Assembly (NCBI GenBank): GCA_030615025.1
Contig: JAUXAB010000008.1
Location: 1-64,000 of the forward strand
Origin: Phycisphaerae bacterium
GTDB taxonomy: Bacteria > Planctomycetota > Phycisphaerae > Sedimentisphaerales > Anaerobacaceae
Direction of reading: 5' to 3'
DNA length: 64,000 nucleotides
Numbering within the stretch: position 1 is the stretch's first letter; each line of letters starts with the position of its first letter. A program made the position numbers and the translations under genes. The notes beneath the pieces were generated by a model. It did not search any database, had not been told where the DNA came from, and was given only the letters and a program-made list of their open reading frames with translations. Shown here one piece after another: positions 56,361 to 64,000 of this stretch.

Positions 56361-56807
56361 ATGGAGAAAAGAACAGTACTATTTGTGGACGATGAGCAAA
56401 AAATCCTGAGGTCTCTCAAAAGGGGTCTTCTGGCTGAACCATACAAAACCCTTTTCGCAAACAGCGGGAAAGAAGCGCTTGAAATCCTCCAGAACAATGA
56501 AGTGCATGTGATTGTAACCGATATGCGCATGCCCAAGATGACCGGACTCGAGCTTCTTAGAACCGTCAAAAAGGAGTATCCCCACATCGTCAGGATGGTA
56601 CTCTCGGGATATACCCAGATAACCACCCTGCTGACGGCGATTAACCAGGGAGAGATTTACAAGTTCATCACCAAGCCCTGGAAACTCGAGGAAGAGTTCA
56701 AACCGGCTGTCCGGCAGGCGATAGATTATTACGACCTCCATAATGAACGCGACAGGCTGTTAGCAGAATTGGAGGAGTACAAACTTAAGACCGGAGAGAA
56801 GGTATAA
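56361..56807 (+). CDS. Response regulator receiver protein 3
   Basis: MEKRTVLFVDDEQKILRSLKRGL...VIVTDMRMPKMTG...LSGYTQITTLLTAIN...ITKPWK. Confidence 0.9.
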   Translation: MEKRTVLFVDDEQKILRSLKRGLLAEPYKTLFANSGKEALEILQNNEVHVIVTDMRMPKMTGLELLRTVKKEYPHIVRMVLSGYTQITTLLTAINQGEIYKFITKPWKLEEEFKPAVRQAIDYYDLHNERDRLLAELEEYKLKTGEKV

Positions 56808-56896
56808 AAAAGTAGCAAACAGCTCCTCCGGATGGCAAAGCAGGCGGAGATAGGGAAACCCACCTATCCGGTTGTCCATAACTTGAATGTTGCGCT

Positions 56897-57916
56897 TCAA
56901 CGTGCATTAGAACCAGTGGCTAATTTTAGTACCAATTGTTCTATTGCTACCCGAGCTTTTGTTCTGCCGGTCTTTATTGCATAATCAGTCGCAGCTAATT
57001 GCTGTAAGTTCTCACCGACTTGTTTCAAAGTCATTTTTCGCAGTTGTGCAAAAAAGCTGTCCCTGTTGCCCCATATTCGCAGTCTTCTCACAATTTCCGG
57101 AGTATTAAGGCCTTCCTCGAGTAAAACTTTGGCGTTGAACATCCTGCGCAGATGGAATGCAAAGGCGCCGACAACCTTGAACTCCGTCGATTTGTCCGAT
57201 GCGAACATATTCCTTAGCCGGTCCACCGCCTGGCCAGCATCGCCGGCTAAACACGCATCAATCACCGCAAAGGCATTGTAAAACCGATTATGCCCTATTA
57301 GTTTCTCAACGTGCTCCGTTGTTACCGTCTTTTCGGAATCTGCAAACAACGCCAATTTGTCGATTTCGCCGTACAGCCGCACAAGGTCATCACCGGCCAG
57401 CTCGATCAGAAGTTGGGCCGCGTCTTTACTCAAGTTTTTCGAGTGTGCGTCTGCTGTATATTGGATAAGACGCTGCGGCAGTTGCCAGGCTTTGGGCTGC
57501 GCCACGCTGATTAGTTTGCCCACCCTGGAGAGCTTCTTAGCTAATTTGGTGTTATTAGGCCAACTGTTTACAGTCAATATAAGTATGCCGGTGGGGCAGG
57601 GATTATCGAAATACTTTTCCAGTATCTCGCGGTTCTTGGATATGAAATCGTCGGCGCCTTTTATAACAACAACTCGCTTGTCAGTTAAGAACGGAGCGGT
57701 TCGCAGCTCATCCAGAACGTCACGGACTGAAACTTCGCTGGGGTCAGCATTAAAAAGCCCCGTTGCTCTTTGCGACGGCTCTAATAGCTCATCGAGGAGC
57801 TCCCGGCACCGGGCGTTCACAAGGTAATCTTCTTTGCCGACGATTACATAAATTAGCTCGTGTCTTTTCTTTGACCCGGAGTTACTCATCGGCCGTCTTT
57901 TCTCATACCACCACAA
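56897..57916 (-). CDS. holA: DNA polymerase III subunit delta
   Basis: YVIVGKEDYLVNARCRELLDELL...RVVVIKGADDF...LIELAGDDLVRLYGEIDKLALF; start may be 57889. Confidence 0.82.
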   Translation of the reverse strand: MWWYEKRRPMSNSGSKKRHELIYVIVGKEDYLVNARCRELLDELLEPSQRATGLFNADPSEVSVRDVLDELRTAPFLTDKRVVVIKGADDFISKNREILEKYFDNPCPTGILILTVNSWPNNTKLAKKLSRVGKLISVAQPKAWQLPQRLIQYTADAHSKNLSKDAAQLLIELAGDDLVRLYGEIDKLALFADSEKTVTTEHVEKLIGHNRFYNAFAVIDACLAGDAGQAVDRLRNMFASDKSTEFKVVGAFAFHLRRMFNAKVLLEEGLNTPEIVRRLRIWGNRDSFFAQLRKMTLKQVGENLQQLAATDYAIKTGRTKARVAIEQLVLKLATGSNAR

Positions 57917-57928
57917 TGCAGCAACGTG

Positions 57929-60739
57929 CTACTTCGATTTGCGAGTTTTTTTGCCGCTCTTTTTCCTGCGTGCAGGTTTTGATTTGGATTTAGGCCTGGC
58001 TTTAGCTTTCACCTCTGGTTTCGGCTTCGGTTCAGATTTCGGTTTCTGGTCACTGCTGGATTTTTCTTTTTGATTATTTGCCCCGTTAGAAGCCTGCGCT
58101 GACACTGGTGCAGTCCCCTTTGCTGACTTACTTCTAACGGGGTTTGCGTTTTCGTATGCTATTTTTTCAGCAGCAACGAGCTTATCGTCGCCCTTGAGCT
58201 TGATTAACCGCACACCCTGCGTGTTTCTGCCAATCGAGCGGATTTCGTCCAGGCCGGTGCGAATAATCATCCCGTTTGCCGTTATCAGCATCAGCTCGTC
58301 CCGGTACTGCACGGCTTTGAGCGCCACCACCTTGCCGTTTCGGGCGGTTGTTTTTATGTTGATAAGGCCTACTCCGCCACGGTTCTGCGTTCGGTAATTG
58401 TCAAGGCTCGTTCGCTTGCCGTAGCCGTTTTCGCAAACCGTAAGCAGCGAGGCTTTTTCTTCCGCAACCACCATATCAACCACCGAGTCGCCGGCACGCA
58501 GCTTTATGCCTTTAACGCCCCGCGACACTCTGCCCATCGAACGAACCTGCTTTTCGTCGAAGCGTATTGTCATACCGTCCCGCGTGCCCAGTACAATCTG
58601 GTCGCTGCCTGTTGTCAATGCCACCCCAATCACATCATCGTTAGGTTCGAGCTTGATGGCAATCACCCCGACCGTTCTCGGGTTGCTGTAGGCCGACAGT
58701 TTAGTCTTTTTTACCAGGCCGTTTTTCGTAGCCATAACAAGCTGGCGCTGCCCGGCCTCCGCGCCCTCGTCATCAAACCTGCGCACGTTGATTATGGATG
58801 CTACTTTTTGGTCTCTCAGCTTCAGCAGGTTCACGATATTTCTGCCTTTGCTCTGTCGTGACATGCTCGGAACGTCGTAAACCTTCAGCCAGTAGCATTT
58901 GCCGCGATTGGTAAATATAAGCAGATAATCGTGCGTGGAAGCAGTGAAGAGGTGCTCTATGAAATCGCCCTTTTTCGTATCTGAGCCGATAATCCCTTTG
59001 CCGCCCCTGCCTTGCTTGTGGTACGTGTCGAGCGGCATTCGTTTTACATATCCGCTGTGACTTACCGTAACAATCACTTCCTCTTCAGCGATCAGGTCCT
59101 CGATATCGAACTGCTCAACCTGGGCGGTAATTTGCGTCCGCCTTTTGTCACTGTATTTCTCCTTTATTTCGTAGATGTCTTCGCGAACGATATCCAGCAG
59201 AATCTCCTCCTTAGCTAATACTGCTTCGTAGCCCTCTATCTGCTCGGTAAGGTCGGCGTATTCTTTGGCGAGCTTTCTCGTCTCCAGGCCGGTCAATCTT
59301 TGCAGCTGCATGCCTAAAATCGCATCGGCTTGTGGGCCTGTGAGGAAGTGCTTCGATTTACTTTTTTCTTTAACAAAAGCCTTCGGCAGGATTTCTCGAA
59401 GCGTAGCCGACTCGGTCAATCGCAGCGGCTTTTTCATCAGGTTCAGCTTCGCCGTCGGAGCATCGGGCGATTTCTTTATCAGCTTTATGATGTCGTCGAT
59501 GTCACTAACCGCCAGGATAAGGCCTTCTAAAATATGCGCCCTGTTTCTGCATCTTCTCAACAGGTATCTGCTTCGCCGCCGCACGACCGTTTTGCGATGC
59601 TCAATGAAGCAATCGAGCATCTGCCTGATATTGAGCGTTTCAGGTCTGTTATTAACCAGCGCGATATTGGCAATGGCGAACGTGGTCTGCAAAGACGTGT
59701 AACGGTACAGCTTGTTCAATACGATTTCACTATCGGTGTCTCTTTTCAGGTCCACGACAATCCGCAGCCCATGGCGGTCCGATTCGTCCCTGACGTCGGC
59801 AATTTCCGCTATTGTGCCATTGTGGACACAATTTGCGATTTTCGAGACAATTGTGGTTTTGACAACCATATACGGTATTTCGGTTATTACTATACTTTCC
59901 CTGCCCCTCCCGGTTGTTTCGATTTCTACTTGTCCCCGCACTGTCAAATGCCCTCTGCCGCTCATATAAGCATCCACAATGCCCTTTCTGCCGCAGATGA
60001 TTCCGCCTGTGGGAAAGTCCGGACCCGGCAGACGCTTGATAATATCCTTGAATCCGCACCGGGGCTCTTTGATGACCAGCAGCAAGGCGTTGCAAACCTC
60101 ACCAATATTGTGCGGCGGGATGTTGGTCGCCATACCAACGGCAATTCCGGTACAGCCGTTGACTAATAGATTCGGAAATTTCGCGGGCAACACCGTCGGC
60201 TCATTGCGCGTCTCGTCATAGTTCGGCACAAAATCCACAGTATCATGGTTAATATCTTCGAGTATCTCCATAGCCGGTGCGGCCATCCTTGCCTCGGTAT
60301 ATCGCATAGCAGCCGCCGGGTCAGCATCGATACTGCCGAAGTTGCCCTGCGGGTCAATCAGCGGATACCGCATATTCCATTCCTGGCCCAAGCGTACGAG
60401 CGTGTCGTAGATGGCCTGGTCACCGTGCGGATGGTAGTTGCCGCCGGTATCGCCGACGATTTTGGCACACTTGCGGTGCCTGCTTCGCGGCCCAAGATTC
60501 AAATCGTTCATCGCAACCAGTATTCGTCTTTGCGATGGTTTTAACCCGTCCCGAACGTCCGGCAGGGCACGCGAAACGATTACGCTCATCGCATAGTTCA
60601 GGTATGATTTCTTCAGCTCGTCGAGGATACGCATTTCCTCGACACCCCTCCTGCTTTCCACAGCCGTCTCGGCCACCGCCTCTGGCTCGGACTCTTTCCG
60701 CGGTTTCTCTTGCGCCTTCTTGGATTTCTTCTTTTTCAT
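57929..60739 (-). CDS. gyrA: DNA gyrase subunit A with Lys-rich C-terminal tail
   Basis: YAMSVIVSRALPDVRDGLKPSQRRIL; NYHPHGDQAIYDTLVR; AAAMRYTEARMA; GyrA-box-like QSKGRNIVNLL. Confidence 0.95.
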   Translation of the reverse strand: MKKKKSKKAQEKPRKESEPEAVAETAVESRRGVEEMRILDELKKSYLNYAMSVIVSRALPDVRDGLKPSQRRILVAMNDLNLGPRSRHRKCAKIVGDTGGNYHPHGDQAIYDTLVRLGQEWNMRYPLIDPQGNFGSIDADPAAAMRYTEARMAAPAMEILEDINHDTVDFVPNYDETRNEPTVLPAKFPNLLVNGCTGIAVGMATNIPPHNIGEVCNALLLVIKEPRCGFKDIIKRLPGPDFPTGGIICGRKGIVDAYMSGRGHLTVRGQVEIETTGRGRESIVITEIPYMVVKTTIVSKIANCVHNGTIAEIADVRDESDRHGLRIVVDLKRDTDSEIVLNKLYRYTSLQTTFAIANIALVNNRPETLNIRQMLDCFIEHRKTVVRRRSRYLLRRCRNRAHILEGLILAVSDIDDIIKLIKKSPDAPTAKLNLMKKPLRLTESATLREILPKAFVKEKSKSKHFLTGPQADAILGMQLQRLTGLETRKLAKEYADLTEQIEGYEAVLAKEEILLDIVREDIYEIKEKYSDKRRTQITAQVEQFDIEDLIAEEEVIVTVSHSGYVKRMPLDTYHKQGRGGKGIIGSDTKKGDFIEHLFTASTHDYLLIFTNRGKCYWLKVYDVPSMSRQSKGRNIVNLLKLRDQKVASIINVRRFDDEGAEAGQRQLVMATKNGLVKKTKLSAYSNPRTVGVIAIKLEPNDDVIGVALTTGSDQIVLGTRDGMTIRFDEKQVRSMGRVSRGVKGIKLRAGDSVVDMVVAEEKASLLTVCENGYGKRTSLDNYRTQNRGGVGLINIKTTARNGKVVALKAVQYRDELMLITANGMIIRTGLDEIRSIGRNTQGVRLIKLKGDDKLVAAEKIAYENANPVRSKSAKGTAPVSAQASNGANNQKEKSSSDQKPKSEPKPKPEVKAKARPKSKSKPARRKKSGKKTRKSK

Positions 60740-60841
60740 GAGACTTTTCTGCTGTCCTTAAATCAGATTTTCTACGCAATAAAATAACCGCAACCAGCAA
60801 AAAAGTCAAGAAATTGCAAGACCAAAATGCCCGCAAACCCA

Positions 60842-60877
60842 ATAAAAAAAGGCCGCAAGTCCAATACTCACGGCCTG
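60842..60877 (-). terminator. Intrinsic terminator after the M56/BlaR1-like gene
   Basis: Minus strand AGGCCG-tgagtattggacttg-CGGCCTTTTTTTATT. Confidence 0.8.
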
Positions 60878-60907
60878 TAAACACGGCATCAGATTCTAAC
60901 AAACTAC

Positions 60908-63832
60908 TTAGGGCGGTGGGACTCCAGTCGTGAAGCTCCAGACATCGCCTGTGCATGGATCACCACTACAAGGGATCATGGGGTTGCGGCCCGTGACCTC
61001 ATCAATCCGCCAGAAGTACTTGGTGGATAATTCGAGCGGTCCGGGGTCATAGGTGATAGTGACAGCACTTTGGTAGCCCTTGTATACGCCTCCCACGGCG
61101 GTGGTGCAAACGGCGTTGTTCACATCGTCAAAATCGGTCCCGAAGTAAACATCGTGGAAATCCACATCGAAACCTGCGCCCCAGCTAACGTCTGCATTCG
61201 GGTCGACATATTCGGCCTTATCAGCCGGGTCGGGGTTAAACGCCTTAAAGCCCCGAACAGTAAATTCCCAGATATCGCCGTAGAAGACATTGCCCAGGTC
61301 ATCCTCTTCATCGATAGCCCAGAAGTAAGTCGTTCCTCGAACAAGAGATTCATTAAACGGTGGAGGGACGTCATTACCATCAGGCCAACCAGGAGCATAC
61401 GTTAGGTATGGCCAGAAGGGCGGTTGTCCCATGTTCGCGTCCTGGACGCGGTTCGCCACATCGGCCTTATTTTCGCTGAAGTAGCCGGTGTGCTTGACCG
61501 CAGTCGGTCCCGGCTGGTAGCTAAGCGGCACATATATGTTGGGAGGCATATCCTCGTAGCCATCGATTACGCCACCATCAGCCGGGTCGGGGGAATAGGC
61601 CTGTCCGGATACAGCAGTAAAGCTCCACAAAACGCCTGGCCACTTGCCGGGGGGTGGGCCGGCATCATTGACCTCATCAATCCGCCAGTAGTAAGTCGTG
61701 CTTCGAATAAGGTCTTCGGGAGGGTCGTAGCTGTCCTGTCCTACCGGCTGCGTGGCAACAAGAGGCAGAGCACACGGATCACTGCCGAAGTACACTTCGT
61801 GCAAAGCGGCCCCATCTCCCGGCTTCCAGCTCAAATCAGCGTCTATATCGATGCCTGTAGCGTCATCGGCCGGATTGGGATTACTCGCCTGCCTCGTACT
61901 TAACAGCCAGTTTTCAGCAAAAACACCCACGTCCTTAAAATCTATTATCCCGTCGCCCAAAGGTGGCGGAGCAATGTCAACTAAGAATTCTCCTTGCCAC
62001 CAGTATTGAGCAAGTATCGAAAAATCTTTGAAGTCCACCTTTCCGTCCCGGTTGAAGTCGGCTATAATAGCCCTCATCGGCCGGACTCGCACCTGCCATA
62101 GGTCGGAACCGCCAGATCCGCCGGGCCGGAGGGAATGGAAGTAGAGGGTAGAACCATCGGCCGAGATGGAGGGGCCACCATCATAAGCCAAGGAGTTGAC
62201 CACCGGCCCGAGATTCAGCGGGGCGCCCCAGGAGTGGGATGTCGTTTCCCGCGTCGTCATCCATATATCGCCGGTGCCGGACCCGCCGGGCCGGTCGGAG
62301 GTAAAGTAGAGCGACAGACCGTCAGCCGAGATGCACGGCCTACCATCGCGAGACAAACTGTTGACAGTCGGCCCAAGATTCGCCGGCGTACTCCAGGCGC
62401 CGCCTACAGCTTCCCGCGTTGTTACCCACATGTCGCTACCGCCGTACCCGCCGGGCCGAAAGACCGACCATTCGCTAAAGTAGAGCGACAGGCCGTCGGA
62501 CGAGATGCTCGGGAACATCTCGTCACCCGAACTGTTGACAGTTGGCCCGAGATTCTCCGGGGTGCCCCATTCGTCGTCTATCGTTGCCCGCGTTGTTACC
62601 CACAGGTCCACCCGACCGTACCCGCCGGGCCGGTTGGAATAGAAGAAGAGCGACAGGCCGTCGGCCGAGATGCTCGGACCAGCGTCGATAGAGGAACTGT
62701 TGACCGTTGGGCCAAGGTTTACAGGGTCGGACCAGTCGTCTTCTGTCGTTGCCCGTGTCGCCACATATATATCCGCATAACCGCCTAGCCGTTGGGACGT
62801 AAAGAACAGCTCCAGGCCGTCGGCCGAGAGGCTCGGGCAATAGTCGTCAGACGAACTGTTTATAGTCAGCCCAAGATTTACAGGAGTGCCGAAGATGAAG
62901 GGCGGGGCCGAATAGGCGTCGGTCAAAGTGATGCAAGCCAGCGTTGCAAGGACAAGTACCGCCGCGACCGACCGTTTGCGTGGGGCCCTTTTGAATTTTG
63001 CAATCATTTTAATCCTCCTTTCAAGTTTAGATGAATCTTCCAATATGCCCGCTATTGAGGGCACGTAACTTACCTGGGAAAATCTTTCGAAAAGATTAAG
63101 AATCGTCCGGCCATATCTGGGTGGTTCGTCTGCCCCCATCCTCGAAACGGCTAATCCGTCGCACGCTAATTCACGGTCTACCCGCATCCGATGGAAAGCA
63201 AACCACATCAGCGGATTAAACCAGTGCACAATCTGCAGCAGCGCCATCAGCCAGCCTAAATATATATCACGCTGCTTAAAATGGGCTAATTCGTGGATAA
63301 AAACGTAGCGCAGCTCTTCAAGACCGTATGTTTCGAGAATACCCTGGGGCAGCAGCAGCCGCGGCCGAATAAAACCGAAAAGGACCGGGCTCTTAACTCT
63401 GTCGCTTACAACCACGCCCACGATTGTCTGGACATTCATCTCCATCTTGCAGTCTTCTAACAAATCGAGAATCTCCCGGTCGGTAATAGGCCGCTCGCGT
63501 TTGACGGTCCTCCAGAGAGTGAAGTTTCGTGCGCCAACGATACCGGCCATAACCAGAGCGCCTAACAGCCACAGCAAGGGTAATATATACACTGGCCCCA
63601 ATTGAAGCGATTCCGGTATAAAGTTAAAGATGCTGAACCTGCTCTGGGGCAGCCGGGGCGCTGCCAGGCGTACAAGTAACAGCAGCCAGAGAAAGTAATG
63701 CCAGCGAATCGGCAGCCTGCCTCGCAGGACTATCTGGACCAGGAGTATCAAACCAATCAGCACGCTGCCTTGAATGGTGGTCTTCAGGAGCCATTCAAAT
63801 AATGGCAATAACTGTACATTTAAGGCTTCCAT
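60908..63832 (-). CDS. BlaR1/M56-type membrane metallopeptidase fused to PD40 propeller, dockerin-like repeats and FnIII-like repeats
   Basis: VFIHELAHFKQRD zinc motif, N-terminal TMs; six ADGLSLYFxSxRPGG blades; DFNRDGKVDFKDFSILAQYWW / GDGIIDFKDVGVFAENWL dockerin-like. Confidence 0.82.
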   Translation of the reverse strand: MEALNVQLLPLFEWLLKTTIQGSVLIGLILLVQIVLRGRLPIRWHYFLWLLLLVRLAAPRLPQSRFSIFNFIPESLQLGPVYILPLLWLLGALVMAGIVGARNFTLWRTVKRERPITDREILDLLEDCKMEMNVQTIVGVVVSDRVKSPVLFGFIRPRLLLPQGILETYGLEELRYVFIHELAHFKQRDIYLGWLMALLQIVHWFNPLMWFAFHRMRVDRELACDGLAVSRMGADEPPRYGRTILNLFERFSQVSYVPSIAGILEDSSKLERRIKMIAKFKRAPRKRSVAAVLVLATLACITLTDAYSAPPFIFGTPVNLGLTINSSSDDYCPSLSADGLELFFTSQRLGGYADIYVATRATTEDDWSDPVNLGPTVNSSSIDAGPSISADGLSLFFYSNRPGGYGRVDLWVTTRATIDDEWGTPENLGPTVNSSGDEMFPSISSDGLSLYFSEWSVFRPGGYGGSDMWVTTREAVGGAWSTPANLGPTVNSLSRDGRPCISADGLSLYFTSDRPGGSGTGDIWMTTRETTSHSWGAPLNLGPVVNSLAYDGGPSISADGSTLYFHSLRPGGSGGSDLWQVRVRPMRAIIADFNRDGKVDFKDFSILAQYWWQGEFLVDIAPPPLGDGIIDFKDVGVFAENWLLSTRQASNPNPADDATGIDIDADLSWKPGDGAALHEVYFGSDPCALPLVATQPVGQDSYDPPEDLIRSTTYYWRIDEVNDAGPPPGKWPGVLWSFTAVSGQAYSPDPADGGVIDGYEDMPPNIYVPLSYQPGPTAVKHTGYFSENKADVANRVQDANMGQPPFWPYLTYAPGWPDGNDVPPPFNESLVRGTTYFWAIDEEDDLGNVFYGDIWEFTVRGFKAFNPDPADKAEYVDPNADVSWGAGFDVDFHDVYFGTDFDDVNNAVCTTAVGGVYKGYQSAVTITYDPGPLELSTKYFWRIDEVTGRNPMIPCSGDPCTGDVWSFTTGVPPP

Positions 63833-63864
63833 TTTTAGCCCTTCCGCTATCGCAACCTGTTTAT

Positions 63865-64000
63865 TTATTTCTTATCTTCATCACCGGCTTCCGCCTCATC
63901 GAGAATGCGTTTTAGTCTGGCAATCTTCTCATCGGATAGTTTTTCTTCCTCGACAAAAGATGTCAGCATTGGTTCAATCGAGCCGCCGTGGACCCGCTTG
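63865..64000 (-). CDS. BlaI/MecI-family repressor C-terminus (cut by window edge)
   Basis: KRVHGGSIEPMLTSFVEEEKLSDEKIARLKRILDEAEAGDEDKK*, directly upstream of the BlaR1-like gene. Confidence 0.7.
   Translation of the reverse strand, partial: KRVHGGSIEPMLTSFVEEEKLSDEKIARLKRILDEAEAGDEDKK

Noticed and set aside
1-64000. Prophage, restriction-modification or transposase/integrase genes
   Set aside because: No recognisable structural phage, methyltransferase, nuclease, transposase or integrase motif found among the longer ORFs.

Overview
This 64 kb window looks like chromosomal DNA from a Planctomycetota-type bacterium. That assignment is an inference from the protein families (CRTAC1/ASPIC-UnbV, HZS-alpha-like, dockerin-like repeats, many exported proteins), not a database result. 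The left half (about 4-30 kb) holds one fused TPR+VCBS/ASPIC protein, three tandem promoter-TPR-CRTAC1 cassettes and a nitrilase-family enzyme. These face a minus-strand operon-like run: a diheme HZS-alpha-like propeller protein, a fifth CRTAC1 protein, a 10-CxxCH multiheme/propeller/MauG-like protein, a Reg_prop protein and two substrate-binding proteins with no permease in view. The right half is more housekeeping-like: redoxin paralogs, sugar isomerase and oxidoreductase genes, radical SAM proteins, an HD + YwgA-like pair, a sensor kinase with three tandem receivers, holA, gyrA and a BlaI/BlaR1-like pair. The strongest hunt results are: (1) the triplicated TPR/CRTAC1 cassettes, each with a TTGCGT-N17-TATNNT promoter; (2) several families of palindromic or low-complexity intergenic repeats, two of which have paralogous 'empty sites' in the same window, and some of which are read through into signal peptides; (3) a 44-codon-periodic NEPN-type repeat; (4) a multiheme/propeller locus of unknown function; (5) gene relics missed by the ORF track (redoxin tail, SBP C-terminus, tRNA 3' halves). 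No CRISPR array, complete tRNA, rRNA, integrase or transposase was seen. All family names come from motif recognition by eye; no searches were run.
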